A stretch of DNA of 14,690 nt, from NCBI GenBank assembly GCA_964407525.1, contig CAYOWC010000099.1:1-14690 (forward strand), read 5' to 3'. Position 1 is the stretch's first letter; the number at the start of each line of letters is the position of its first letter. A model generated the notes under the pieces. That model was not told the DNA's origin and made no database searches. It was given only the letters and a program-made list of their open reading frames with translations. The DNA comes from DUZB01 sp964407525 (lineage in GTDB: Bacteria; Desulfobacterota; DSM-4660; Desulfatiglandales; Desulfatiglandaceae). Positions 1 to 8,268 of the stretch are shown piece by piece. The translations under genes were made by a program, and so were the position numbers.

Positions 1-92
1 GTTATCAGGGGAATCAGCCAGACCAGCGAAATCCCTCTTTTCTCCTTGATTTCAGGTTCGGGTAAACTGCGTTCTAATTGAGGATCTATCAT
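1..92 (-). CDS. pqiB: PqiB/MlaD-family protein, N-terminal fragment
   Basis: This is the first 30 codons of a gene that runs off the left edge. Its ATG (92-90) overlaps the pqiA stop codon in an ATGA arrangement, so the two are translationally coupled. The visible peptide is an acidic, charged N-terminus followed by the start of a hydrophobic stretch (Ile-Ser-Leu-Val-Trp-Leu-Ile-Pro-Leu-Ile). This is the usual beginning of PqiB proteins: a short cytoplasmic tail, then one membrane anchor leading into periplasmic MCE domains. PqiB forms a periplasm-spanning tube for lipid transport between the membranes. The MCE domains lie outside the window, so the call rests on the N-terminus and the pqiA neighbour. 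Confidence 0.75.
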   Translation of the reverse strand, partial: MIDPQLERSLPEPEIKEKRGISLVWLIPLI

Positions 93-1432
93 GTCAACCT
101 TCCAGAGTTATCCCAGATCAGCCTGGGGTCAAAACTACTTGCTGCAAACATGGTAATCACAACCACGCCACCGAAAAATACCACGCCAATACCGGGCCGG
201 ATACTGGACAGCGCGCCCAGATTGACCAGCCCTGCCAGAATGGCCACCACGTAAATGTCAACCATGGACCACGCCCCTATCACTTCTGTAACCCGAAACA
301 AAAGGGTCCGATCCCGTGTACGCCATGGGGTCTTTCTTTGGATTGAAATCAGCAAACAGGACAATACAATGAGTTTTAAAACCGGTACAATGATACTGGC
401 AAAAAAAATGATAAGGCCCAATACCCACATCCCGCCATCGATCAAATGAACCACCCCCCCTAGAATGGTACTGGGATACACCTGTCCAAATTGGATTACA
501 GTCATAACAGGGTAGATGTTGGCCGGGATGAATAACAAAACGGCAGAAAAGATGAGGGCCCAGGTCCGTTCTATACTATTGGTTTTGCGGCTGTGAACCA
601 GGGTTTTACACCGGGGGCAATGGCCTTGGGAGGACATTTCCGGCACAAGGAGAGCGCAGGTATGACAACAGATCAAGCCCTGGGCACGGGCAGTTGCCCC
701 ACGGTTTGCCGTTTCAAGATCAGTGGAAACCGATGCCCCTGAATCAGGCATTTTTGACTCATAGGTTTCAAGTTTACGAGTCTGTTCCCCAAATTCCGTA
801 GGGTTCCAGAGTGCAAAAGGGTCCAGGCTGACATGGGCTGCCGCCATTACCACCATAAGTCCTACAAAGGAAAACAGGGAAATACCGGGGATGATGGTCG
901 CAAGATCCAGTAGCTTGACAAAAGAGATCAGGACTCCGAGCATAAAAACCGAGACAAGGCTCCAGGGCTTTATCGCCCTCACCATACGATAAACCAAGGA
1001 CATCTTCCAGGGCCGGTATCCCAATTTAATGGGCAAGAGAATGTAGAGCATTCCTGAAATAGTGAACAAAGGGAAGAGGAAACTGGTGATCAGCACCAAA
1101 AGTCCCACCTCCCCCATGCCCAGGCGATAGAGCATCAGGGCACCGGATAAAAAATAATTCTCAACGAAACGGCCACCGATCTCAAGGGATAAAAAGGGAA
1201 ACGCATTGGCCATAACAAAAAGCATGAAAGCCGCCAGATTCAGGGCTAATGCCTTCTCAATGCTATTGGGTGTGGATTGATACAACAAAGCCCCGCAGCG
1301 TGTGCAGAGTGCCTTGCCCCCTTTGGAAAGAGGTTTGATCACATGGATAAAATCGCATTCATGACAGGCAATCAGTTCCCTGCCTGCAGTTTTGACATGG
1401 GAAACATCCGCCGAATTTTCTTCCATAGTCAT
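89..1432 (-). CDS. pqiA: Paraquat-inducible protein A (PqiA family), two-domain inner-membrane protein
   Basis: The 447-residue protein has two similar halves, as in the PqiA/YebS family. Each half starts with a rubredoxin-like pair of CxxC motifs (C23/C26 with C43/C46; C256/C259 with C272/C275), followed by about four membrane helices. Each half repeats an Asn-Ser-Ile-Glu-(Lys/Arg) motif after the cysteines and ends with an Asp-Pro-(Phe/Arg)-x-(Leu/Ile)-Trp motif. PqiA is the inner-membrane partner of the MCE protein PqiB in envelope lipid homeostasis and stress tolerance; the next gene is pqiB, overlapping by ATGA. The ATG at 1432 has no clear Shine-Dalgarno sequence; an in-frame ATG lies two codons later (1426). 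A 325-bp gap separates it from the LarA-like gene, so it is probably a separate transcription unit. Confidence 0.92.
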   Translation of the reverse strand: MTMEENSADVSHVKTAGRELIACHECDFIHVIKPLSKGGKALCTRCGALLYQSTPNSIEKALALNLAAFMLFVMANAFPFLSLEIGGRFVENYFLSGALMLYRLGMGEVGLLVLITSFLFPLFTISGMLYILLPIKLGYRPWKMSLVYRMVRAIKPWSLVSVFMLGVLISFVKLLDLATIIPGISLFSFVGLMVVMAAAHVSLDPFALWNPTEFGEQTRKLETYESKMPDSGASVSTDLETANRGATARAQGLICCHTCALLVPEMSSQGHCPRCKTLVHSRKTNSIERTWALIFSAVLLFIPANIYPVMTVIQFGQVYPSTILGGVVHLIDGGMWVLGLIIFFASIIVPVLKLIVLSCLLISIQRKTPWRTRDRTLLFRVTEVIGAWSMVDIYVVAILAGLVNLGALSSIRPGIGVVFFGGVVVITMFAASSFDPRLIWDNSGRLT

Positions 1433-1757
1433 AAAACCATTTGCTAACCGTATTCACTGAAGGTGTCTGTATTCAGGTTCTGAAAGGGTGTTAAAACAAT
1501 TCAGCGACAATGCCATAAAGGTTGTTACCCATACATGAGAAGACCTCTATAAAAGAGTAAAAATTTCAGCGCGGAATTCACTTTCTTTAACGAGGCTTTC
1601 TAATAAACCTTCAGGTTATCAAAGCCATCATCAGAAAACAACTCAAAAAAAATTATCGGAACTGAAAACGACTGGCGGGGCACAAAAAAAGGCAGAACAC
1701 TGAAAAAGTATTGGATGAAGTGGAGATAAAATTAAGTTAATGCACTTTATGCATTGT
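1433..1757. other. Intergenic region without a gene (325 bp)
   Basis: No plausible protein gene, tRNA or other RNA gene was seen. The region is A/T rich with several A or T runs (for example around 1646-1653 and 1684-1690). It holds a terminator-like hairpin just after the LarA-like gene (1739-1755) and a small AACCT/AGGTT inverted repeat around 1607-1618. The pqiA promoter should lie here, but no convincing -35/-10 pair could be picked by eye. Confidence 0.6.
1739..1755 (-). terminator. Weak terminator-like hairpin after the LarA-like gene
   Basis: A perfect 6-bp inverted repeat (AATGCA/TGCATT) with a 5-nt loop begins two bases after the stop codon. On the minus strand it is followed by a T-rich but interrupted tail (AACTTAATTTTAT). 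The stem is short and AT rich, so intrinsic termination would be weak. Its position at the end of the cluster, before a 325-bp gap, is the main support. Confidence 0.35.
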
Positions 1758-3065
1758 TTACCAGGGCCTGATCACCGTGTATCTGCCGAAGGGAATGGAA
1801 GCGACCTGGGCATCATTTCCGCATTTTTCCATCGCCTCCGCGTAGGCGTCATCCAGGGACTCAAAAGCCCTGAAGCCAATGTCTTCGCACACGGCCAGGT
1901 TTTCCTTTGCAGTAACCAGCCAGACCTCCTTTTTGCACATCACTTCGTATATCTTGTACCAGACGCACCCTAACCAGAGTTGCTCCTCCCGGATTTTTCC
2001 CGCATAAAAATCTTTGATCGCTTTGACCCGCTTCTCTTCCGATGCAGGCAGATATTTTTTCATGATGTCCATAATAGCAAACCCGGATTTTCCGGCAAGG
2101 CCCGGAGACGGTGTTGCATGAATAATAACGCCGCCCTCTCTAACAACCGGATCACAGTTCACTGAAGCCCAACTGTTGTGAAGGTAAAGATTATGGGTAA
2201 CGGTGGTGGTGCCCGTGATGGCAATATCAGCCTTCCTGTGACTGAGTTCAGGTACGGAAAAACGATAGATCCTGTCGTATTCTTTCACAGCCACCTTGTG
2301 GGAAAGAACAGGCGCCCCGGCATTCACATAGGTGATTCGCCCCCGGTTATCCACAATGACGTTGATACCCATATCAACTCCGACAATATCGAGGGCCTCA
2401 TATTTATCCTCCTGCATGCGGCATTCGTTATTTCCCGGAATACAATCCGGCGCCAGAGACATGACGTGATTGATTTCGATGGTTTCATCTCCGGATACGG
2501 CTGGAATGATCATCCCGGATCCACCGTACCCCCACAGGGTAGCCTGGGTGGTGCTGATGGTAATCACCACATCCGCTTCTGCGACCACTTTGTGGACAAA
2601 GAGAGGTGTTCCAAAGGAGGTCACCCCCATATATCGATAGTTATCGGGCTTATCAAACTCGTTGTAAACAATAGGGATACCGCCATCCACCAGCTCATCT
2701 CCCAGTTTCTCGCGGATCACTTCGGGAGTCACGAGCCCCACTTTTCCACTTCCAATGGCAATGGCAATCTCACAACCCGCATCTCGGGCTTTCCTCACCA
2801 GGTCGGGAAGAATATCTTTAGCCGGTGCCGCACGGAACTGGTTTTCAGTAACAAAGGCAACTTTCTTGCCCCCTTTGATGAGTTCTGAAAATTTCTTACT
2901 CTCAATGGGGGCTTCCATGGCCTGCTCAACGGCTTTTTGAGGATCGGACAGGGGATCCGGTTCGTTGGGAATACTCTGGAACATGAGGTTTTTTTCAGGC
3001 ACCTCCATTTCAAGGAAATCACCTGCTTTCTCTATGGTTTCATAGGGAATTCTTAAAACGGTCAT
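1758..3065 (-). CDS. LarA-like (DUF2088, lactate racemase family) protein with divergent active site
   Basis: The 435-residue length fits LarA (about 425). The start is set at 3065, not further upstream, because GGAGG lies 7 bases before this ATG and the upstream extension overlaps the end of dctM. LarA-type features are Arg78 in the Arg-x-x-Pro segment, the Phe-Gly-Thr-Pro-Leu-Phe-Val segment (151-157), the Gly-Tyr-Gly-Gly-Ser-Gly loop (179-184) and Asn199-His200 after Gly-Asp-Glu-Thr-Ile. The GTHRP motif of LarA, with catalytic His108, is here Gly-Ser-Gly-Lys-Val-Gly (105-110). The segment around His174 reads Thr-Gln-Ala-Thr-Leu-Trp (173-178). The Lys that binds the nickel-pincer cofactor (Lys184 in LarA) appears to be replaced near Met185. 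LarA itself is a nickel-pincer racemase for 2-hydroxy acids; this member probably does something else, or uses the fold differently. It is last in the cluster, 17 bp after dctM. Confidence 0.75.
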   Translation of the reverse strand: MTVLRIPYETIEKAGDFLEMEVPEKNLMFQSIPNEPDPLSDPQKAVEQAMEAPIESKKFSELIKGGKKVAFVTENQFRAAPAKDILPDLVRKARDAGCEIAIAIGSGKVGLVTPEVIREKLGDELVDGGIPIVYNEFDKPDNYRYMGVTSFGTPLFVHKVVAEADVVITISTTQATLWGYGGSGMIIPAVSGDETIEINHVMSLAPDCIPGNNECRMQEDKYEALDIVGVDMGINVIVDNRGRITYVNAGAPVLSHKVAVKEYDRIYRFSVPELSHRKADIAITGTTTVTHNLYLHNSWASVNCDPVVREGGVIIHATPSPGLAGKSGFAIMDIMKKYLPASEEKRVKAIKDFYAGKIREEQLWLGCVWYKIYEVMCKKEVWLVTAKENLAVCEDIGFRAFESLDDAYAEAMEKCGNDAQVASIPFGRYTVIRPW

Positions 3066-3072
3066 TTTTTTA

Positions 3073-3077
3073 CCTCC
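3073..3077 (-). promoter_or_regulatory. Shine-Dalgarno that fixes the LarA-like start
   Basis: GGAGG on the minus strand, 7 bases before the ATG at 3065. It sits between the dctM stop (3083-3085) and this ATG and argues against the 18-codon longer reading frame, which begins inside dctM. Confidence 0.8.
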
Positions 3078-3082
3078 GAATT

Positions 3083-4399
3083 TTATCCCATCATGTGCGG
3101 CAGCCAGGTTACCAGCCACGGGTTAAACAGCAGTATGGCAATCGTAACAAAAAGTACCAGCAGAAACGGGATAGAACCTATAAATATTTCTTCAATACTG
3201 ACCAGATCACCCAACGACCCTTTTACAACAAAAACGGACATCCCGAAAGGGGGAGTAACCAGCCCCGTTTCAATGGAAATGGTAGCAAGTATACCGAACC
3301 AGATAAGATTGATCTGCAGTGTCTCAAGCATGGGCAACATGATTGGGATGGAAATGACCAAAATAGATATGACATCAAGGAACGTGCCCATAAGCATCAT
3401 AATGATCAGCATACCAACAATGATCAAGGTAGGATGGATTTGCAGCGTAGTCACCCATTGGCTTAAATCTGCCACCGCACCACTGATAGTAAGCATCCGC
3501 CCGAACATCTGGGCGCCGATAAAAAGAAGAAAGACGCTCGCCGTTGTAAAACCGGCATCCATTAATGTCGTTTTTAAATCTTTTATGTTAAATCGGCCTT
3601 TCAGGACCATAATCACCAAGGCACCTACGCATCCAACGGCGCCGGCCTCGGTGGGAGTGAACATCCCGGCATACATCCCGCCCAGAACCAGGACAACCAG
3701 GCCGCCAACGGACGACGCCCGGCCCAATGCCCTCACACGTTCGCCCCATCCCATTTTTTCAGGACGTTCAGGGCTCCCTAAAATTTTCGGGAAAAAACAG
3801 GCCATTATCATAATGGCGATGGAATAGTTGACGGTCAGCAACACACCTGGAACAATGCCGGCGATAAACAACCCACCCACAGATTCATTGGTGAGAATGC
3901 CGTAAATAATCAACATAATGCTCGGGGGAATCAACATTCCCAGGGCAGAGCTTCCCGCTACGCAACCAGTGCTGAATCTCGCACTGTATCCGAAGCGAAG
4001 CATCTGCGGTACGGCAATTTTGCTGAACACCGCAGCGGACGCAATGCTTACCCCGGTCACTGCAGCGAAAACCGCATTAGCCACTACAGTTACAATGCCC
4101 AACCCCCCTGGGAGTCTCCCAAACCAGGCAAACCCTGCATTATAAAGATCCCGACTTGCCCCGGACGCATTGGCGAAAAGTCCCATCAATACAAAAAGAG
4201 GAATCACGGCCAGGGCATAGTCAAAGGTGGCATAAAAAGGCCCCGTCCCCATTAGGCTGGCCGCAATCGAAAAATCCCCTACAATTAACCAGATACCTAA
4301 AACACTGGTAGCCAGAAGTGTCACTCCGATATGCACACCAAGGACAATAAGCGCTAACGCCAATACGATCATCATAATTGCGATGAAAACACCACTCAT
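3083..4399 (-). CDS. dctM: TRAP transporter large membrane subunit (DctM family)
   Basis: A 438-residue, very hydrophobic protein with about 12 membrane segments, the normal size for DctM. Family signatures include the Pro-Leu-Phe-Val-Leu-Met-Gly segment near residue 67, the Arg-Leu-Pro-Gly-Gly-Leu stretch near 94-99, the Gly-Met-Leu-Ile-Pro-Pro-Ser motif near 153-159, the Phe-Thr-Pro-Thr-Glu-Ala-Gly-Ala motif mid-protein, and a Thr-Pro-Pro-Phe-Gly motif near the C-terminus. DctM is the ion-coupled transport channel of TRAP systems in the inner membrane. Its ATG overlaps the dctQ stop (ATGA). Substrate is set by the binding protein, encoded at 9390-8269, with a lactonase and a Mo/W enzyme gene lying between. 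Confidence 0.95.
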   Translation of the reverse strand: MSGVFIAIMMIVLALALIVLGVHIGVTLLATSVLGIWLIVGDFSIAASLMGTGPFYATFDYALAVIPLFVLMGLFANASGASRDLYNAGFAWFGRLPGGLGIVTVVANAVFAAVTGVSIASAAVFSKIAVPQMLRFGYSARFSTGCVAGSSALGMLIPPSIMLIIYGILTNESVGGLFIAGIVPGVLLTVNYSIAIMIMACFFPKILGSPERPEKMGWGERVRALGRASSVGGLVVLVLGGMYAGMFTPTEAGAVGCVGALVIMVLKGRFNIKDLKTTLMDAGFTTASVFLLFIGAQMFGRMLTISGAVADLSQWVTTLQIHPTLIIVGMLIIMMLMGTFLDVISILVISIPIMLPMLETLQINLIWFGILATISIETGLVTPPFGMSVFVVKGSLGDLVSIEEIFIGSIPFLLVLFVTIAILLFNPWLVTWLPHMMG

Positions 4400-4917
4400 A
4401 ATTCTTTCCTCTTACGGTGTTTTATGAGAACCCCCAGGTTTTTCAAAAAGTCCAGAAAACATTGAATCACCAAGAGACCGCTCCCGATCACCACAATAAA
4501 ACGAGCAGGGTAAACAGGGACCTTTAATTGAACCCCATCAAATTCGCGCACGAGCCATGAATCCCAAGCAGCCTCCCAGGAAAATGCGCAAAGAGATGCA
4601 AAAACGGCGATTCCAATCAAAGCGGCCAGGATCTCACACCAAGCTCTGCCAACAGAAGAAAGACGGTCTATGATCAGCGTGGTCCGAATATGACGTTTTT
4701 GATTCATCGTATAGGCAATCCCCAGAAACACGATGGCCACAATGTAGCATTTTACTAATTCCGTTGTTCCTGGGATAGGGTGGTTGAAAATATAACGACC
4801 TGTTACATCACAAAAAACCCAAAGCGCCATCATGAAAATAACCAAAACGGAAATGAGATTTAAAGTGATCAACAGACCACTGTAACCCTTTTCCAAGACG
4901 CCTAGTAGTTTCAACAT
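4396..4917 (-). CDS. dctQ: TRAP transporter small membrane subunit (DctQ family)
   Basis: A 173-residue protein with four predicted membrane helices (about 15-37, 52-70, 92-113 and 137-158), typical of DctQ. The family-type Val-Thr-Gly-Arg-Tyr-Ile-Phe segment (about 38-44) and a following Glu in Thr-Glu-Leu-Val (53-54) are present. The C-terminus is basic and cytoplasmic. TAGGAG lies 7 bases before the ATG. It overlaps dctM by four bases, so the two are co-translated. A 77-bp gap follows the upstream MopB gene, consistent with one operon. Confidence 0.92.
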   Translation of the reverse strand: MLKLLGVLEKGYSGLLITLNLISVLVIFMMALWVFCDVTGRYIFNHPIPGTTELVKCYIVAIVFLGIAYTMNQKRHIRTTLIIDRLSSVGRAWCEILAALIGIAVFASLCAFSWEAAWDSWLVREFDGVQLKVPVYPARFIVVIGSGLLVIQCFLDFLKNLGVLIKHRKRKEL

Positions 4918-4994
4918 GAGAGACTCCTACCCTTCCTTTCCGATAAGACATTTGAGACAGATCCGGTTCTTCCGGAAAAATGCCGAAGTTCCGC

Positions 4995-7064
4995 TCATAT
5001 TTTTGTGACTCGGCACAGGCCGGCCCTGAGTTCCGGAAAGCCGGAAATAGGGTCTTGTCTTTCGTCGTCGGTTAGAACGTTGGCATTGCCTTGGGTCCAT
5101 CCCATTTGGATGCTCACAACCTGTGGATGAACGTCCTCAGTCAGGTTCGCTTTTATCTTGATTCGACCCCTTGGAGACTCTGCCGCAACCCATTCCCCAT
5201 TCGATATATTAAGCTTTTCTGCGGTCTTGGGGTGGATATCAAGAAGAGGATCCGGACATAATTTCCTCAACTTTTTAAGATTTCTGCATTGCGAATGAAC
5301 ATAGGCGCGAGATCTCGCCCCCGTCGTAAAGATTAAAGGATATTGTTCTGCAATATCGGGTCTGCTCACCGGACTCTCAAGGGGTTCATGAAAGGTAGGA
5401 ACGGCCTCATAACCCATTTTCTCAAGCTGTCCTGAATAGATTTCAACCTTCTTTGAAGGGGTGTTGAAACCATTTTCAAGATAACCTAGCCAATTCTTTT
5501 CCATATAAACAATCCCGCCGGGATTCCTCTCTAACTGCTCGACGCTCAAATGGGTAGGCTCCAACAGCTCAGAGATCAATTCACGCGTGCTCTTCCACGG
5601 AAAGAAGTCCTCATACCCCATTTTCCTGCCCAGTTCAGCCCATATTTTCCAGTCGGTCATGCTGTTGCCGATGGGCTCAATCGCCTTTTCTGTTTTCACA
5701 AACAGGGAAAGCGCTTCATGTGTGTGGTAGGCATCCCTGATATCTTCTCTTTCAAGGGGAGTGGTACCGGGTAGCACAATATCTGCCAATTTGGCCGTTG
5801 CCGTCAGAAAAATATCCACCACGACAAAAAGATCCAGATTCTTCAGAGCTTTTTTGAGTTTGTTGGCATTCGGCCACGTGACAACAGGGTTGCACCCCAC
5901 GCACAAAAATCCCTTTATGGGGTATGGCTTGCCCGTGAGCATGGCGTTTATGAGCGGGATGACATGGGTTTCCATGGAAAAATCCGTGAAAACGGGATAA
6001 GAAGCACCCACCGGATCCCTATTTACGACCTTATTTTCAAGGCGAAGGTTTTTCTGCCTTATGCCGGGATTGCAGAGCATGCTCCCCCCTTCCACCTCCA
6101 GATTCCCCGTAATCGCCGGCAGAACACTGATCGCCCTGATTGCCTGCACCCCATTGCTGGAATGATCCATAGATACGCCCAAGGATGTACAGGCAGGCTT
6201 TGTTGTGGCGTACATTCGGGCAATTTCCCTGACCGTTTCAGCTGAAACCCAGGTAATATTTTCCACCTGTTCAGGGGTAAATTCACGGACTTGTTCAACC
6301 AGTTTTTCAAACCCGATGGTCCATTTTTCAACAAAGGCCTTATCGTAAAGACCTTCTTTGATGATCACATGAAGCAGTCCAAGGGCCAGGGCACAGTCGG
6401 TTCCCGGTCTGACCTGGGCATAAAGATCCGCCCGTTTTGCAAGATTGGTCCTTTTCGGATCAATGACAATAAGTTTGGCCCCTTTAGACAAATTGGAATT
6501 GATTATATCAATCTCTGAAGCAAAGGTTTCTTCCGGGTTCTTGCCCCAAATTAACATACAATGGGTGTCTTTGGCCACATAGGGAGCAATAAGGCCTCCC
6601 ACCGTTAGTCCGGATCCGATTACTTTGGCCAGAAAGCAGTACCCACCACCCGATGTATAGTTGGGTGTACCATACACATCGGAAAATCGTCTGATCACCT
6701 TTTCCGTCTGCGTGGCGACAAAAGGATTCCCGGTGTGAATATCCACTGCCTGTGGCCCATATTGCTCTTTGATTCCGTTCAATTTATCTGCAATAAACTC
6801 AAAAGCCTCATCCCATGAAATTTTCCTAAATTTTCCATTTTCCTTTTTCATAGGATCGGTAAGTCTGTCTCGGTGGTGGACAAATTCAGGGAGAGAAGCC
6901 GGTTTGACACATAATCTGTGAAGAGGGTGCTCCGGCATACCATCCACATTGACAACCTTGCCATCTTGAACATACACATTGATGCCGCAATGGTTCGTAC
7001 ACATATTGCATACGCTCTTGACAATATATGCTTGATCCAGGTCTTTTTTTATTATTCTACCCAT
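4995..7064 (-). CDS. Molybdopterin (Mo/W) oxidoreductase, acetylene-hydratase-like MopB catalytic subunit 1
   Basis: A 689-residue DMSO-reductase-family protein. The N-terminal [4Fe-4S] motif is C19-x2-C22-x3-C26-x25-C52, with Lys54 after the last Cys as in the family. Cys143, in Gly-Gly-Gly-Tyr-Cys-Phe, sits where the metal ligand is expected after the Gly-Thr-Pro-Asn motif. The C-terminal molybdopterin-dinucleotide-binding domain starts around residue 570 (Ile-His-Pro-Lys-Thr-Ala-Glu, then Asn-Gly-Glu-Trp-Val). There is no twin-Arg signal, so the protein should be cytosolic. Length and layout match acetylene hydratase, but the residue after the second Cys is Thr23 where that enzyme has catalytic Asp13, so hydration of acetylene is unlikely. 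It is a clear paralog of the protein at 12120-10024. The metal, substrate and reaction are unknown. The start ATG has only a weak Shine-Dalgarno sequence. Confidence 0.88.
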   Translation of the reverse strand: MGRIIKKDLDQAYIVKSVCNMCTNHCGINVYVQDGKVVNVDGMPEHPLHRLCVKPASLPEFVHHRDRLTDPMKKENGKFRKISWDEAFEFIADKLNGIKEQYGPQAVDIHTGNPFVATQTEKVIRRFSDVYGTPNYTSGGGYCFLAKVIGSGLTVGGLIAPYVAKDTHCMLIWGKNPEETFASEIDIINSNLSKGAKLIVIDPKRTNLAKRADLYAQVRPGTDCALALGLLHVIIKEGLYDKAFVEKWTIGFEKLVEQVREFTPEQVENITWVSAETVREIARMYATTKPACTSLGVSMDHSSNGVQAIRAISVLPAITGNLEVEGGSMLCNPGIRQKNLRLENKVVNRDPVGASYPVFTDFSMETHVIPLINAMLTGKPYPIKGFLCVGCNPVVTWPNANKLKKALKNLDLFVVVDIFLTATAKLADIVLPGTTPLEREDIRDAYHTHEALSLFVKTEKAIEPIGNSMTDWKIWAELGRKMGYEDFFPWKSTRELISELLEPTHLSVEQLERNPGGIVYMEKNWLGYLENGFNTPSKKVEIYSGQLEKMGYEAVPTFHEPLESPVSRPDIAEQYPLIFTTGARSRAYVHSQCRNLKKLRKLCPDPLLDIHPKTAEKLNISNGEWVAAESPRGRIKIKANLTEDVHPQVVSIQMGWTQGNANVLTDDERQDPISGFPELRAGLCRVTKI

Positions 7065-7283
7065 GATTCTATCTACCCGATTTGGATGTAAAGAGTTTTA
7101 AGATGGGAATCGCAGCCCAATGCATTCCAAACACTATTTTCGTTGCCAGCCGGGTCCGCGAAAATGGCCAAACCGCCTAAGGCTCTTCAAGACACATAGA
7201 TCTGAACTGCCGTCTCCATATAGGAAGGGCCCAGGCATTTGGCCACCGTTTGCACCCACCAAGATTAGATTCTAAAACAGTTT
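7065..7283. other. Intergenic region between lactonase and mopB1 genes
   Basis: A 219-bp gap, long compared with the other gaps of the cluster. No strong terminator or promoter was seen. It holds a 34-codon ATG frame on the minus strand (7238-7134) that I do not call, and an 8-bp inverted repeat (TGGCCAAA near 7166, TTTGGCCA near 7239). A second promoter for mopB1-dctQM-larA could lie here but cannot be shown. Confidence 0.45.
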
Positions 7284-8162
7284 CTATTTCGGAGACGGAG
7301 AAGGTATCGGCATTCCGGGAATGGCGACCTCGACCTTCCAAATCACCTTTTCTATTCCGTCAGTAACAAAAAGAGTCTTATTTTCAGGGCCGCCAAAACG
7401 GGCATTATCCGTACCGAGTCCGGGAAATTCAATGGTCTCGATAGTATCCCCCCGGATTGGTTCCACCACAAAGACTCTGCCGCTGCCGAAGCTTGCAATA
7501 TAAAGATTTCCGGCCACATCCATGCCCATGCTGTCCACACCGAAACCACCGGTGAAATAAGTGAAGGAATGGAGAAAAACGTGGGATTTTCCGCCATCGA
7601 GGAGCATAGCTCTCAGCAATCGGTTCGTACCAAATTCAACCACATAGATAAATTGTCCATCAGGGGAGATGAGCACGCCGTTGGGAAAGGCCAGATTTTC
7701 CATAAAGGGGATCATTTCGCCCGTCTCGCCGTCAATGCGATAAACCACTCCAACACGGTTGGAAACACTTGTGCCCCAGGGATCAGAAAAATAGATATTG
7801 CCCGCAGGGTCGATGATCAGGTCATTGGGGCCATTAAATTTTTTTCCTTGGTAATCTCCGACAATGACCGTAAGTTCTTTGGTCTTGGGATCGAGCGAAA
7901 CGATCCCTTTATCGCGATGAGCAATAAGCAATTTCTTGTTTTTTTCGTCGTAAATCATCCCGTTTGGGCCCATCAGGTCACCCGGAGCACCAATGTCGAA
8001 GAACTGTTCGTACGAACCGTCCGGAACAATTCGGGAAATCCAGCCTGCCTCAATTTCAACAAAATAGAGAGACCCTTCATCAGGAACCCAGGCTGGACCT
8101 TCAATCAAGCCTGTCCCGGGAATCTCTGCAAATTTTTCTACAGGTCCTACTTGAATCTTCAT
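7284..8162 (-). CDS. SMP-30/gluconolactonase/LRE-family lactonase-like protein
   Basis: A 292-residue six-bladed beta-propeller protein of the SMP-30 family, which hydrolyses sugar-acid or other lactones using a divalent metal. Expected metal ligands are visible: Glu21 in Glu-Gly-Pro-Ala-Trp, Asn161 in Phe-Pro-Asn-Gly and Asp210 in Gly-Val-Asp-Ser. Substrate-pocket residues are Asn113 in Gly-Pro-Asn-Asp and Asp127 in Ser-Asp-Pro-Trp-Gly. No signal peptide is present, so it is cytosolic. The C-terminus is a short Pro/Ser-rich tail. GAAGGAGGG lies 5 bases before the ATG. Lying between the TRAP binding protein and a MopB gene, it probably opens a cyclic ester formed in the pathway, though SMP-30 relatives can also act on phosphotriesters. 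Confidence 0.88.
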   Translation of the reverse strand: MKIQVGPVEKFAEIPGTGLIEGPAWVPDEGSLYFVEIEAGWISRIVPDGSYEQFFDIGAPGDLMGPNGMIYDEKNKKLLIAHRDKGIVSLDPKTKELTVIVGDYQGKKFNGPNDLIIDPAGNIYFSDPWGTSVSNRVGVVYRIDGETGEMIPFMENLAFPNGVLISPDGQFIYVVEFGTNRLLRAMLLDGGKSHVFLHSFTYFTGGFGVDSMGMDVAGNLYIASFGSGRVFVVEPIRGDTIETIEFPGLGTDNARFGGPENKTLFVTDGIEKVIWKVEVAIPGMPIPSPSPK

Positions 8163-8268
8163 TTTTCCCTCCTTCTGACAATAAAAATTTTCAATTCAGT
8201 TTTTTCTCAGTCCATAAAAATCGGACCGCTCTTTTGGTTCACTATGCGTTTCCGATCTCACAGTCTAC

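Noticed and set aside
2178..2888. 236-codon open frame on the plus strand inside the LarA-like gene
   Set aside because: It lies wholly within a well-supported gene on the other strand and its translation shows no recognisable domain.
4962..4976. TCCGG/CCGGA hairpin between mopB1 and dctQ
   Set aside because: The stem is 5 bp and the T run lies before, not after, it on the minus strand, so it is not an intrinsic terminator.
7134..7238. 34-codon ATG frame on the minus strand between the lactonase and mopB1 genes
   Set aside because: Only a weak GGTGG precedes it, the length is within chance for a 219-bp gap, and the peptide shows no recognisable domain.
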